Below are positions 27,948 to 38,700 of a DNA stretch of 64,000 nucleotides, piece after piece; the stretch's first letter is position 1, and every line of letters begins with the position of its first letter. The stretch is from Flavobacteriaceae bacterium (GTDB lineage: Bacteria; Bacteroidota; Bacteroidia; Flavobacteriales; Flavobacteriaceae). The DNA lies in contig JABSPM010000063.1 in NCBI GenBank assembly GCA_013215095.1, positions 1-64,000 of the forward strand. The letters are read 5' to 3'. Under the pieces are notes generated by a model, which was given only the letters and a program-made list of their open reading frames with translations, ran no database searches and was not told where the DNA came from. The position numbers and the translations under genes were made by a program.

Positions 27948-28775
27948 TTATTTCTTTCTACGTTCTACAATATATTTATTACTTGCTTTTGTCTTAGAAC
28001 GTGTTCTATAACCTTTAGCTGGTATACCCTTTCTAGAACGAGGATGCCCTCCTGATGATCTTCCTTCACCACCTCCCATTGGGTGATCTACTGGATTCAT
28101 TCTTACTGGGTTAGTTCTTGGTCTTCTACCTAACCATCTTGTTCTACCAGCTTTACCTGATACTAACAATTGATGATCTGAATTAGAAACCACACCTACC
28201 GTAGCTAAACATGTTACAAGAATCATTCTTGTTTCTCCAGATGGCATTTTCACTGTTGCAAATTTACCATCTCTTGCCATTAACTGCGCAAATGCACCAG
28301 CACTTCTGGCAATCACAGCCCCTTGTCCTGGGTGCAATTCAATACAAGAAATAATAGTACCTAACGGAATACTACTCAATGGCATTGCATTTCCAATTTC
28401 TGGAGCTACTTGTTCTTTTCCAGATACAACTGTTTGCCCAACTTGTAATCCATTTTGAGCAATGATGTATCTTTTTTCGCCATCTTGATAATTTAACAAT
28501 GCGATAAACGCTGTTCTGTTTGGATCATATTCTATCGACTTTACTTCGGCAGGAATTCCATGCTTATTTCTTTTAAAGTCGATAATACGATAACGTTTCT
28601 TATGACCACCACCTTTGTAGCGCATGGTCATTTTTCCTTGACTGTTTCTACCACCAGTACGTTTTTTCGGAGCTAATAAACTTTTCTCCGGCTTATCAGT
28701 AGTAATGACGTCATACCCATTTACTACTCTAAATCGCTGTCCTGGTGTGATCGGTTTTAACTTTTTAACTGACAT
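27948..28775 (-). CDS. rplB: 50S ribosomal protein L2 (uL2)
   Basis: The 275-residue protein is needed for peptidyl transferase activity and subunit joining. [20 protein letters not shown] starts it. The SH3-like core includes [20 protein letters not shown]. The C-terminal [20 protein letters not shown] holds the conserved active-centre-facing His. It ends in basic [13 protein letters not shown]. Confidence 0.98.
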   Translation of the reverse strand: MSVKKLKPITPGQRFRVVNGYDVITTDKPEKSLLAPKKRTGGRNSQGKMTMRYKGGGHKKRYRIIDFKRNKHGIPAEVKSIEYDPNRTAFIALLNYQDGEKRYIIAQNGLQVGQTVVSGKEQVAPEIGNAMPLSSIPLGTIISCIELHPGQGAVIARSAGAFAQLMARDGKFATVKMPSGETRMILVTCLATVGVVSNSDHQLLVSGKAGRTRWLGRRPRTNPVRMNPVDHPMGGGEGRSSGGHPRSRKGIPAKGYRTRSKTKASNKYIVERRKK

Positions 28776-28785
28776 TTTTGTCTAA

Positions 28786-29076
28786 TTACATGTTAGTGTA
28801 TAAATCAATCGTTTCACCTTCCGCCAGTTGTACAATTGCTTTTTTAATTGCATTTGTTTTACCATGTTGAATACCCGTTTTTGTGTAACGCGTTCTTCTT
28901 TCTGGACGGACATTTATTGTACGAACTTTTTCAACAGAAACACCATAAGCAGCTTCCACTGCTTTTTTGATTTCTACCTTGTTCGCCTTGGTTTTCACTT
29001 GAAACGTATAACGGTTGTTTAACTCGCTATCATTCGTCGCTTTTTCTGTGATAATAGGTCTAATTAAGATACTCAT
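28786..29076 (-). CDS. rplW: 50S ribosomal protein L23 (uL23)
   Basis: The 96-residue protein lies at the tunnel exit and binds trigger factor and SRP. MSILIRPIITEKATNDSELN starts it and YTFQVKTKANKVEIKKAVEA is the family signature. The gap to rplD is eight bases. Confidence 0.98.
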   Translation of the reverse strand: MSILIRPIITEKATNDSELNNRYTFQVKTKANKVEIKKAVEAAYGVSVEKVRTINVRPERRTRYTKTGIQHGKTNAIKKAIVQLAEGETIDLYTNM

Positions 29077-29084
29077 GGTCTTTC

Positions 29085-29714
29085 TTATTTACTTAAATTC
29101 GCTTCAATTCCTTCTAAAGAGCTTTCTAAAAGCACTACTTGATTTGCATTTAAAATCTTGTAAGTGCTTAATTCTGAGGTTGATACAACATCAGACCCTT
29201 TTAAATTGCGTGACGACAAATATACATTATTATTTGAGCCACCCAACACAAATAGAGATTTTTTATTATCTAACTCTAAGGCTTTCAGTACAGCAGTAAA
29301 ATTTTTGGTTTTAGGGGTATCAAAATTGAAGTCCTCTAAAACTGTGATTGACTTTTCATTTGCCTTGATACTTAAAGCTGATCTACGCGCTAATCTCTTT
29401 ACATTTTTATTTAGTTTGAACCCATAATTTCTTGGTCTTGGTCCAAACATTCTTCCACCACCTTTAAATACACCAGACTTGATACTTCCTGCTCTTGCAG
29501 TACCAGTCCCTTTTTGCTTTTTTATCTTACGCGTACTTCCAGTGATTTCTCCTCTTTCTTTTGCCTTATGTGTTCCTTGACGTTGATTTGCTAAATACTG
29601 CTTAACGTCTAAGTATACAGCATGGTTATTAGGCTCTATTCCAAACACTTCTTTCGAAAGATCTACTTGTCTTCCTGTGTCTTTACCGTTAATATCTAAA
29701 ACTGCTACTTTCAT
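29085..29714 (-). CDS. rplD: 50S ribosomal protein L4 (uL4)
   Basis: The 209-residue protein has a globular domain and a loop reaching into the exit tunnel. In E. coli L4 also represses the S10 operon, so the hairpins upstream of rplC are worth noting. [20 protein letters not shown] starts it. The tunnel loop contains [20 protein letters not shown] and [18 protein letters not shown]. Its start overlaps the rplC stop by one base (TAATG). Confidence 0.97.
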   Translation of the reverse strand: MKVAVLDINGKDTGRQVDLSKEVFGIEPNNHAVYLDVKQYLANQRQGTHKAKERGEITGSTRKIKKQKGTGTARAGSIKSGVFKGGGRMFGPRPRNYGFKLNKNVKRLARRSALSIKANEKSITVLEDFNFDTPKTKNFTAVLKALELDNKKSLFVLGGSNNNVYLSSRNLKGSDVVSTSELSTYKILNANQVVLLESSLEGIEANLSK

Positions 29715-30331
29715 TACTTTTGAATAATTACATAAGCGTTTTTGTGTCCAGGTACAGCACCTTTAACCACAAGTAGGTTCTTTTCTGCAACTACTTTTAA
29801 AACTCTTAAATTTTGAACTTTCACTGTATCGCCACCCATTCTTCCTGCCATACGCATTCCTTTGAATACTCTAGCTGGATATGATGCAGCTCCAATAGAT
29901 CCTGGTGCTCTTAAACGGTTATGTTGACCGTGTGTAGCTTGTCCTACTCCACCAAACCCATGACGCTTAACAACCCCTTGAAATCCTTTTCCTTTTGATG
30001 TACCTGATACATCAACAAATTCACCTTCTGTGAAGTGCTCTACTGTGATTTGATCACCTAATTTGTACGCTCCATCAAAACCTTGAAACTCGACAACTTT
30101 TCTTTTAACAGAAGTACCTGCTTTTTTAGCGTGACCTAACTCAGCTTTTGTAGCATTTTTTTCTGCCTTGTCATCGAAACCTAATTGAAGTGCTTCATAG
30201 CCATCAACTTCTTCGGTTCTGACTTGGGTAACAACGCATGGTCCAGCTTCGATTACTGTACAAGGAGTGTTTTTCCCGTTTTCATCAAAGATGCTGGTCA
30301 TTCCGATTTTCTTTCCAATTAACCCAGACAT
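29714..30331 (-). CDS. rplC: 50S ribosomal protein L3 (uL3)
   Basis: The 205-residue protein is an early assembly protein near the peptidyl transferase centre. [20 protein letters not shown] starts it. The loop [20 protein letters not shown] and [20 protein letters not shown] are diagnostic, including the Gln that is methylated in E. coli. A 136-base spacer with two hairpins lies between rpsJ and this gene, unusually long for the operon. Confidence 0.98.
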   Translation of the reverse strand: MSGLIGKKIGMTSIFDENGKNTPCTVIEAGPCVVTQVRTEEVDGYEALQLGFDDKAEKNATKAELGHAKKAGTSVKRKVVEFQGFDGAYKLGDQITVEHFTEGEFVDVSGTSKGKGFQGVVKRHGFGGVGQATHGQHNRLRAPGSIGAASYPARVFKGMRMAGRMGGDTVKVQNLRVLKVVAEKNLLVVKGAVPGHKNAYVIIQK

Positions 30332-30371
30332 AATTTTTAATTATTATTTATTACTATTTATTATTTAAAAC

Positions 30372-30399
30372 TCAAGGCTGAAATACATTCCAGCCTTGA
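30372..30399 (-). promoter_or_regulatory. Terminator-like hairpin between rpsJ and rplC (candidate attenuator)
   Basis: On the minus strand TCAAGGCTG (30399-30391) pairs perfectly with CAGCCTTGA (30380-30372) around a ten-base loop, followed by TTTTAAAT. An earlier hairpin may form from TCCC (30438-30435) and GGGA (30421-30418). The hairpin is in a 136-base gap inside an operon whose other gaps here are under 25 bases. It could be an attenuator; that use is an inference. Confidence 0.55.
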
Positions 30400-30467
30400 A
30401 TTGTATTTTTCCGTTTTTCCCTCGCACGCAGCTCGGGACATGTAAAGAAGTTTCCTTCCGATACAAA

Positions 30468-30773
30468 TTACACTTTGATCTCTACTTCAACTCCACTTGG
30501 CAACTCTAACTTCATTAACGCGTCAATCGTTTTTGAAGACGAGCTATAGATATCAAGTAATCGTTTATAAGAACTTAATTGAAACTGCTCTCTAGATTTC
30601 TTGTTTACGTGCGGTGAACGTAATACAGTGAAAATTTTCTTGTGTGTTGGTAATGGAATTGGTCCAGTTACCACAGCACCAGTACTCTTTACTGTCTTTA
30701 CAATCTTATCGGCAGACTTATCTACTAAATTGTGATCGTATGATTTTAATTTTATTCTAATTTTTTGACTCAT
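30468..30773 (-). CDS. rpsJ: 30S ribosomal protein S10 (uS10)
   Basis: The 101-residue protein belongs to the 30S head and, in E. coli, also acts with NusB in antitermination. [20 protein letters not shown] starts it. [40 protein letters not shown] and [11 protein letters not shown] are conserved. It follows fusA by 11 bases, so the str and S10 gene groups are joined here. Confidence 0.98.
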   Translation of the reverse strand: MSQKIRIKLKSYDHNLVDKSADKIVKTVKSTGAVVTGPIPLPTHKKIFTVLRSPHVNKKSREQFQLSSYKRLLDIYSSSSKTIDALMKLELPSGVEVEIKV

Positions 30774-30784
30774 TTCCTTAAAAT

Positions 30785-32911
30785 TTAAGCTTCAACTCCT
30801 TTTGCTGCCTTAATCACGTCTTCAGAGATATTTGAAGGTGTTTGCGCATAATGTGAAAATTCCATTGTAGATGTTGCTCTACCAGATGACAATGTACGTA
30901 ATGAGGTTACATAACCGAACATCTCTGATAACGGCACGTTTGCCTTAACAACTTTAGAGCCTGCTCTATCACTCATGTCATTTACTTGACCACGACGACG
31001 GTTAAGGTCTCCTACTATATCTCCCATGTTTTCCTCAGGAGTTAACACTTCTAACTTCATGATTGGCTCCATGATCACAGCTTTTGCAGCTTTTGCAGCA
31101 GCTTTAAATCCTAATTTTGCAGCCAATTCGAATGACAATTGATCAGAATCTACATCATGGTAAGATCCATCCGTTAATGTTACCTTCATAGCATCTACTT
31201 CATATCCTGCTAAAGGTCCATTAATCATTGCCATCTTAAATCCTTTTTCTACTGAAGGTACAAATTCTTTAGGAACATTACCTCCTTTGATTGTAGATTC
31301 GAACTCTAATCCAGACTTACCTTCTTCTGCTGGTTCTAATGTAAACACAATGTCAGCAAATTTACCACGCCCACCAGATTGCTTCTTATAAACCTCTCTG
31401 TGTTGTGCAAGTTGGGTAATTGCCTCTTTGTATTCCACTTGAGGCTGACCTTCGTTAACCTCTACTTTAAATTCACGTCTTAAACGATCTACAATAATAT
31501 CTAAGTGAAGCTCACCCATCCCAGAAATAATCGTCTGTCCTGAAGCCTCATCTGTTCTTACCGTAAATGTTGGATCTTCCTCAGCTAACTTACCTAAAGC
31601 TAACCCTAATTTATCAACATCTGCTTTAGTCTTAGGCTCCACCGCAATACCAATTACTGGGTCTGGGAAGTCCATAGATTCTAAAACGATTGGATTCTTT
31701 TCATCTGATAACGTATCTCCAGTTTTAATAGACTTAAAACCTACTGCTGCTCCAATATCTCCTGCTTCGATATAATCGATAGCATTTTGCTTATTAGAGT
31801 GCATTTGATAGATACGTGATATACGCTCTTTTTTACCAGAACGATTATTTAAAACATAAGACCCCGCATCTAAGCGACCTGAATAGGCACGAAAGAATGC
31901 TAAACGTCCCACAAAAGGATCTGTTGCAATCTTAAATGCTAAGGCTGAGAACGGTTCCTTTGCATCAGGCTTACGAGAGATTTCGTCTCCTGTATTTGGA
32001 TCTGTACCAATGATAGCATCCTTATCCGTTGGAGAAGGCAAGTAACGACACACAGCATCTAATAAAAACTGCACGCCTTTATTTTTGAAGGCAGACCCAC
32101 AAATCATAGGAATAATTGACATATCCATTACAGCAGCACGAAGCGCAGCATGCACTTCATCTTCAGTAATAGAATTTTCATCTTCCATAAATTTCTCTAA
32201 AAGATCCTCATCATAAGCGGCAACTTCTTCAATAAGTTGTCCACGTAACATGGCAGCCTCTTCTTTTAATTCTTCTGGAATGTCAATAATATCAAAAGTA
32301 GATCCCTGTGTTTCATCATGCCAAACGATGGCACGGTTTTTTACTAAATCTACGATACCCTTAAAATCCATCTCATCACCAATATTCATAACAATTGGCA
32401 CTGCATTAGATCCTAACATATCTTTAACCTGTTGGCATACCGCCATAAAATTAGACCCTTGACGGTCCATTTTATTTACAAACCCAATACGTGGTACTTT
32501 GTAATTGTCTGCTAATCTCCAGTTCGTTTCAGATTGTGGTTCAACACCATCTACGGCACTAAACAAGAACACTAATCCATCTAACACACGTAATGAACGA
32601 TTCACCTCTACTGTAAAGTCAACGTGACCTGGAGTATCAATGATATTAAAGTGGTATCCTTTTGTGTCACTTACAGGCTTTCCATTCTCTGTTGGAAACT
32701 TCCACTCACATGTGGTTGCAGCTGAAGTAATTGTAATACCTCTTTCCTGCTCTTGCTCCATCCAGTCCATCGTTGCAGCACCATCATGCACTTCACCGAT
32801 CTTATGAGATACTCCCGTATAATAAAGAATACGTTCAGTAGTTGTAGTCTTTCCTGCGTCAATATGCGCAGCAATACCAATATTTCTAGTATATTTTAAA
32901 TCTCTTGCCAT
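30785..32911 (-). CDS. fusA: Elongation factor G
   Basis: EF-G is the GTPase that moves tRNA and mRNA through the ribosome and helps recycle it. The 708-residue protein has the P-loop [19 protein letters not shown] near residue 15, the switch region [34 protein letters not shown] and the G4 motif NKMDRQG. Domain II follows the GTPase domain, and domains III-V carry [20 protein letters not shown]. The C-terminus ends [10 protein letters not shown]. It is five bases after rpsG, as in the usual str operon. tuf is not in this window. Confidence 0.98.
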   Translation of the reverse strand: MARDLKYTRNIGIAAHIDAGKTTTTERILYYTGVSHKIGEVHDGAATMDWMEQEQERGITITSAATTCEWKFPTENGKPVSDTKGYHFNIIDTPGHVDFTVEVNRSLRVLDGLVFLFSAVDGVEPQSETNWRLADNYKVPRIGFVNKMDRQGSNFMAVCQQVKDMLGSNAVPIVMNIGDEMDFKGIVDLVKNRAIVWHDETQGSTFDIIDIPEELKEEAAMLRGQLIEEVAAYDEDLLEKFMEDENSITEDEVHAALRAAVMDMSIIPMICGSAFKNKGVQFLLDAVCRYLPSPTDKDAIIGTDPNTGDEISRKPDAKEPFSALAFKIATDPFVGRLAFFRAYSGRLDAGSYVLNNRSGKKERISRIYQMHSNKQNAIDYIEAGDIGAAVGFKSIKTGDTLSDEKNPIVLESMDFPDPVIGIAVEPKTKADVDKLGLALGKLAEEDPTFTVRTDEASGQTIISGMGELHLDIIVDRLRREFKVEVNEGQPQVEYKEAITQLAQHREVYKKQSGGRGKFADIVFTLEPAEEGKSGLEFESTIKGGNVPKEFVPSVEKGFKMAMINGPLAGYEVDAMKVTLTDGSYHDVDSDQLSFELAAKLGFKAAAKAAKAVIMEPIMKLEVLTPEENMGDIVGDLNRRRGQVNDMSDRAGSKVVKANVPLSEMFGYVTSLRTLSSGRATSTMEFSHYAQTPSNISEDVIKAAKGVEA

Positions 32912-32916
32912 TTTAA

Positions 32917-33393
32917 TTAAAATCTAAAGTGTGAGAATGCTTTATTCGCTTCTGCCATTTTATGAGTATCCACTCTTTTCTTTACAGCTGCTCCTTCTTC
33001 TTTAGCTGCCGCTAAAACTTCTGCCGCTAATTTTTGAGCCATAGATTTTTCGTTTCTTTTTCTCGAAAAACTAATCAACCACTTCATAGCTGTTGATATT
33101 TTACGATCTGGACGAATTTGCATTGGTATTTGGAACGTCGCTCCACCAACACGACGACTTCTTACTTCTACGTGAGGCATTACATTAGATAACGCATCTT
33201 TCCAAGTTTCTAAAGCGGTCTTTTCTTCATCTGTTTTCTTCTCTTCTACAATATCAATTGCGTCATAAAAGATTTTGAACGCCACTGACTTTTTACCATC
33301 CCACATCATCATATTAACAAAACGGGTTACTAACTGATCGTTAAAACGCGGATCTGGTAAAATAGGTCTTTTTTTAGCCTGTCTTTTTCTCAT
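32917..33393 (-). CDS. rpsG: 30S ribosomal protein S7 (uS7)
   Basis: The 158-residue protein starts assembly of the 30S head and contacts the E-site t[23 protein letters not shown] starts it, [20 protein letters not shown] is diagnostic and the tail ends [13 protein letters not shown]. It is 24 bases after rpsL. Confidence 0.98.
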   Translation of the reverse strand: MRKRQAKKRPILPDPRFNDQLVTRFVNMMMWDGKKSVAFKIFYDAIDIVEEKKTDEEKTALETWKDALSNVMPHVEVRSRRVGGATFQIPMQIRPDRKISTAMKWLISFSRKRNEKSMAQKLAAEVLAAAKEEGAAVKKRVDTHKMAEANKAFSHFRF

Positions 33394-33417
33394 GTCTTCT
33401 TTTTAAAAGTTGATTAA

Positions 33418-33792
33418 TTACTTTTTAGGGCGCTTAGCACCATACTTAGATCTACGTTGTGTACGTCCTTCAACACCAGCGGTATCTAAAGCTCCACGCA
33501 CAATGTGATATCTAACTCCTGGTAAATCTTTTACCCTTCCACCTCTAACTAATACTATCGAGTGCTCTTGTAAATTATGTCCTTCTCCTGGAATGTATGC
33601 ATTTACCTCATTACCATTTGTTAATCTAACACGAGCAACTTTACGCATTGCTGAGTTAGGCTTCTTTGGTGTTGTAGTGTAAACACGCGTACAAACTCCA
33701 CGTCTCTGAGGACAAGAATTTAAAGCAGCCGATTTACTCTTCTTAGTTATTTTGGCTCTTCCTTTTCTTACTAATTGTGAAATTGTTGGCAT
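33418..33792 (-). CDS. rpsL: 30S ribosomal protein S12 (uS12)
   Basis: The 124-residue protein lies in the decoding centre and affects accuracy. [20 protein letters not shown] and [20 protein letters not shown] are conserved. Lys43 and Lys88, the residues whose change gives streptomycin resistance in many bacteria, are both present, so the wild-type form is expected. It is the first gene of the operon, with a near-ideal promoter at 33869-33839 and a leader of about 40 bases. Confidence 0.98.
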   Translation of the reverse strand: MPTISQLVRKGRAKITKKSKSAALNSCPQRRGVCTRVYTTTPKKPNSAMRKVARVRLTNGNEVNAYIPGEGHNLQEHSIVLVRGGRVKDLPGVRYHIVRGALDTAGVEGRTQRRSKYGAKRPKK

Positions 33793-33838
33793 ATTATTCT
33801 ATAATATTATTTTTTTAAACCCTCTTCTTAAAGGGCTG

Positions 33839-33869
33839 CAAATTTAGAAATTAAAATCAATAATTCAAA
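33839..33869 (-). promoter_or_regulatory. Promoter of the ribosomal (str-S10-spc-alpha) operon
   Basis: On the minus strand TTTG (33869-33866), exactly 19 bases and then TAAATTTG (33846-33839) match the Bacteroidota housekeeping promoter in full. The rpsL ATG at 33792 gives a leader of about 40 bases, with a small CCCT/AGGG hairpin. Confidence 0.85.
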
Positions 33870-33913
33870 TCCTATACTATTAATTTTTAAAGCGCTAACC
33901 AAATTAAGCCAAA

Positions 33914-33930
33914 AACTATATCATATAGTT
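33914..33930. repeat. Perfect inverted repeat in the rpsL/Omp85 intergenic region
   Basis: AACTATAT and ATATAGTT flank one base (33922), a 17-base symmetric site upstream of the Omp85 gene and about 45 bases beyond the rpsL -33 box. The shape is that of a protein-binding operator. No regulator is assigned. Confidence 0.5.
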
Positions 33931-33967
33931 GTCATTTTTACGTTAGATTTACAAAAAAATAGACTCC

Positions 33968-35665
33968 TTGGTTTTAAAAATTAACACAACTTTTATTCTA
34001 AACATTATACTGCTATTCGTATTCCAATTTACGGAATGCCAAAACCTATCATTACATATTTCAGGTGAAGATCCCACACAAACCAAAATTATAGACTCTG
34101 TAGGTTACAAAAAAACATTCAAAGATTTGAAAAGTATAGAATTTGAAATAAAGATTCTATCGGAGCAACTGCAAAACCTTGGATATATAGAATTGCAGCT
34201 AGAACCTTTAAAACAAAATACCTCAAAAACATTCACATTACACATAAATCTTAAACAGCATTACCAAGATATATACATATATGACTATTCTAGTTATTTT
34301 TCACAAGAAGATGTAAAGCGTGTAAGCGCTCAAATTCATTCCGACTATTTTATTATTCCATTATCTCAAACAAACTCCACCTTAAGCCAACTCAATAGAA
34401 TCCTCATAAATAAAGGCGCGCCTTTCTCTACGCTACAATTACAGCATATCCAAAAACATAACGCAACACATTTGAAAGCAATACTAACTCCTAGTTTGAG
34501 CCCGACACGAACTATTGACAATATCATTATCAAAGGTTACGAGAAATTTCCAAAATCGTATTTAAAACATTTCTTAAAAATTAAAAAAGGCAATCTGTTT
34601 ACCATTGAAACCTTAAAAACAAAAGCATCGCAATTACAATCTATTCCCTTTGCAAATGCAATCAAACCTCCAGAAATCTTATTTACCACAGACTCTACAG
34701 ACATCTATTTGTATATAGAGCAGACCAAAATCAATTCCTTTGATGGTTTTTTAGGTTTTGGAACTAATGAAGACAGCAACAATATTGAATTTGACGGTTA
34801 TTTAAACCTCATCTTAACAAACAACCTACATTATGGTGAATCTTTAAAATTAAATTATAAAAGCGATGAAATAGACCAAAAAACACTCAACATCAACCTC
34901 AATCTTCCTTACATATTCTCATCACCTTTGGGCACAGAATTAGAACTTAATATTTTCAAAAAAGACAGCACATTTACAACGACAAAACAAGCCGCAAATA
35001 TCTTTTATCAACTCACACCAATCCAAAAGATTTTTACAGGGCTCACATCTATACAATCCAACAATTTACTCGAAATAAGCACTACTGAAATCAACGATTA
35101 CAGCTCACAATTTTACAACCTTAGGTATGAATACATCAAAAACAACTTAAAATCTAGAGTGTTTCCTATAAATTTCGCCGTAAAAACGACATTAAGTACA
35201 GGTTTTCGAAAAACAACAGAAGACAAAACAACACAAAATAGCATAAATGTTTTTTTAGAAAAAAACTTTAAACTAAACGATTATAATAGCTTTTATATCA
35301 AGTACAATAGTGCTATACTTTTTTCTGAAAATTTCTTAAACAATGAGCTCTTTCGTTTTGGCGGCATCAACTCTATAAGAGGCTTTGAAGAGAACAGTAT
35401 TGAGTCCAATGCATTTGGTGTTTTAAACACAGAATACCGCTATATTATTTCGCAAAACCTTTATATTCACAGCATTATAGACCTCTCATATTTCGAAAAT
35501 CAGAATAACAATCTAAAAGAAAAACTGTTTGGATTTGGTTTTGGATTTGGTTTATTAACACAATCGGGCCTCTTAAAATTCAACTATGCAAACGGCAAAA
35601 CCGAGAAACAAAACTTCAAATTTTCGGACTCAAAAATCCACATCAGCCTCACTGCAAAATTTTAA
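33968..35665 (+). CDS. Omp85-family outer-membrane protein (BamA/TamA-like)
   Basis: The 565-residue protein starts with TTG at 33968; no ATG or GTG lies between an upstream in-frame stop and the signal peptide (TTFILNIILLFVFQFTECQ). A POTRA-like domain at about residues 185-255 reads TIDNIIIKGYEKFPKSYLKH. The C-terminal half is a 16-strand type barrel with the family signature RFGGINSIRGFEENSI near residue 460 (RGF motif of loop 6) and ends LTAKF. The family inserts or exports outer-membrane proteins. With about one clear POTRA domain it is shorter than the essential BamA, so it may be an accessory Omp85. It is divergent from the ribosomal operon and alone in its unit. Confidence 0.85.
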   Translation: MVLKINTTFILNIILLFVFQFTECQNLSLHISGEDPTQTKIIDSVGYKKTFKDLKSIEFEIKILSEQLQNLGYIELQLEPLKQNTSKTFTLHINLKQHYQDIYIYDYSSYFSQEDVKRVSAQIHSDYFIIPLSQTNSTLSQLNRILINKGAPFSTLQLQHIQKHNATHLKAILTPSLSPTRTIDNIIIKGYEKFPKSYLKHFLKIKKGNLFTIETLKTKASQLQSIPFANAIKPPEILFTTDSTDIYLYIEQTKINSFDGFLGFGTNEDSNNIEFDGYLNLILTNNLHYGESLKLNYKSDEIDQKTLNINLNLPYIFSSPLGTELELNIFKKDSTFTTTKQAANIFYQLTPIQKIFTGLTSIQSNNLLEISTTEINDYSSQFYNLRYEYIKNNLKSRVFPINFAVKTTLSTGFRKTTEDKTTQNSINVFLEKNFKLNDYNSFYIKYNSAILFSENFLNNELFRFGGINSIRGFEENSIESNAFGVLNTEYRYIISQNLYIHSIIDLSYFENQNNNLKEKLFGFGFGFGLLTQSGLLKFNYANGKTEKQNFKFSDSKIHISLTAKF

Positions 35666-35725
35666 CAAAACCTTCTATTTTACTGAAACAAATGCAAAAA
35701 AAAATGAAATTTTAGCAAAGAATAA

Positions 35726-35756
35726 TTGCATTATTAACTTTTTATTATGATTTTTG
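35726..35756 (+). promoter_or_regulatory. Possible promoter of the SusC/SusD operon
   Basis: TTG at 35726-35728, 20 bases and GATTTTTG at 35749-35756 (seven of eight matches to TAnnTTTG) precede the susC-like ATG at 35785. The leader would be about 20 bases. Confidence 0.4.
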
Positions 35757-35784
35757 GCGCAGACTAATTCAAATAAATTATAAA

Positions 35785-38700
35785 ATGAAAACAAAGTTTA
35801 GTGGAATTTTAACGCTATTACTGGCGTTTGTTGTGCATCTAACCTATGCGCAGGACAAAACAATTTCAGGGACTGTTTCGGATGAATCCGGAATGCCTCT
35901 TCCTGGGGTTAATATTATTGTAAAAGGTACAACCAATGGAACCCAAACAGATTTTGATGGTAATTATAGCATCTCAACAAGCACTGGCAGTACATTAACT
36001 TTTACTTATGTAGGTTATAAAACAGTTGAACAGGTTGTAGGCACTTCTAACACTATCAATGTAAAGATGGCAGAGGATGTATCTGAGCTTGAAGAAGTAG
36101 TTGTGACTGCACAAGGAATTAAGAAAGAAAAGAAAGCTCTTGGTTATGCGGTAAGTGAGGTTAAATCAAAAGATATCGAGCAGAAGTCTGACGGTGATAT
36201 TGGACGTATCTTAAGAGGTAAGGCCGCAGGTGTAAATATTACAGCTTCAAATGGTCTTAGTGGTTCGGCAACAAATATCGTAATTAGAGGTTACACCTCG
36301 ATTACTGGATCTAACCAACCCCTTTTTATTGTTGATGGTATTCCTTACGGAAGTGACACCAATAGCCAATCAGCTTTCTTCGACAATACTACGGAGTCCA
36401 GTCGATTTTTAGATTTAGACCCAAATAATATAGCATCAGTAAATGTCTTAAAAGGATTGAGTGCAACAACACTTTATGGTTCTAGAGGACGTAATGGTGT
36501 TGTATTAATAACGACTAAGACAGGCTCAGCTAAAGACTCTAAAGGAAAAGCCAATTTATCTATTTCATCATCAGTATTCTTTTCTGATCCACACTTGCCA
36601 GATTACCAAGATGATTATGGTGGCGGATTTAACCAAACATTTGGTTGGTTTTTCTCAAACTGGGGGCCATCATTTAGCGATACAAATGAAGCAGCTTTCG
36701 GCGGCTTTTATAATAGTACATCGAATGGGACTATATATGTAAATCACCCAATAACCCATAGTACAAACCCTGAAATTGTTGAAGAATTTGCTGATTTAGT
36801 AGGAACTCCTTACGAATACAAACCTTATAATAGTGTTGAAGACTTCTTTAGAACAGGAGTTATGCAAACACTCAATGTTTCTTTAGATGGTGGTAATTCT
36901 GATTATGGATATAGTGTTAATTATGGAAAAATGGAAGAGGAAGGTTTTACACCTGGCAACTCTATAGCCAGAGATAATATAAGTATTGGAGGTAGAGCTA
37001 CAAAAGGAAAACTAAAAGTGAATGGTACTTTAAACTACTCCAAAGTAGGATATAAATCGCCACCGATTGCAGCCTCTGCTGGATCTGGAGCTATTGGTGA
37101 TGGTGCGTCATTATTTGGAGATTTAATGTATACTCCTCGTAATGTAAACTTACAAGGACTTCCTTTTGAAAGACCAGGTGGAGGTAGTGTTTATTATAGA
37201 ACCAGTAATGATATTCAAAACCCTTTGTGGACTGTTAAGAATTCTAAAACTGGACAAGAAGTCAACAGAATTACTTCTAACTTAGGGTTCAGCTATGATT
37301 TCTCAGAAAGCCTATCGGTTAATTACCGATATGGTATTGACACTTACACAGAAAATAGTTTTTACGCTCAAAATAGAGGGGGTATTGACGGAGAGACTCA
37401 AGGTATGTATAGAACAACTAATGTTGTGAGTACTATTAAAGATCATACTTTTAGTTTCAACTATAATACCGATATTACTGAAAACTTTGATATTAGAGCA
37501 GTTGTAGGTTTCAATTCAAACGGTAGAGAATATGATAGAGATGGTCTTGAAAGTTCAAAACAAATTGTTTTTGGAGTACAAAGGCATTATAACTTTACAG
37601 ATGTTTCTTCTGAGAACTCTTTTAGTGGTAATAAATTCCAAAATACAACACGTGTAAACCAAGTTGGGGTTTATGGAGATGTTACTTTAGGATTTAAAAA
37701 CTACCTGTTTTTTAATGCTGCGTTAAGGCATGACTGGTCTTCCACTCTAGAAGAAATTAATAACAGCGTTACCTATCCTTCTACAAGTATTTCTTTCTTA
37801 CCTACTTCAGCTATTGAAGGTTTACAATCTCAAAAAGGACTTAACTATATGAAGTTACGTTTAGGTTATGGTACTTCTGCAGGTTTCCCAGACGCATATA
37901 ATACTAGAACAGTATTAGGACTAGATGGAAGAACTTTCGTTGATGCTGATGGAACCTTAATATCTAGTAACAGTACGGGTAACTTTAGAGGGAATCCAGA
38001 CCTAAAGCCAGAGTTAATTAGTGAGATTGAATTTGGTATGGATACAAAATTCTTAGACAATAGATTTACTTTGAATACGAGTATATTTAAGAAACAAACT
38101 GAAGATCTATTAACATATAAGGACCTAGACCCTTCAACAGGTTATACTCAAACTCAAATTAACGGTGGTAGCCTAGAAGTCGTTGGTTTGGAACTTGATT
38201 TTGGTGCAGAAATTTTAAGGTCTGATAACGAAGGAGGTCTTAACTGGGGTATAAATGCTACTTTCTATGCTGATGAATCTGAGATTACTTCATTACCTGA
38301 CGGTATTGACAGAATATACATTGGATCTCGAGGCTATACTGATGATGCTGCAAATGCTGCCGTTGTTGGTCAACCTTACGGTGTATTCTTAGGGACTGCT
38401 GTACAAAGAGATGATAATGGAAATATGATTGTTGGTGCTGATGGTAACTACCTTGAAACAGCTGACAACACAAATATTATTGGTGATCCAAACCCAGATT
38501 GGACGAGTACTTTCAGCACAAACGTTTCATACAAAGGATTTACTTTAGGCGCATCAATCGGCTATAGACACGGTGGAGATATATTCTCATACACTACAGC
38601 TACTCTAATTAATAGAGGTTTAGTTGATTTCCCAGTTGACAGAAATCACACTATCATACTGCCTGGAGTTACTCAAGATGGAAGTGTAAATACGACTCAA

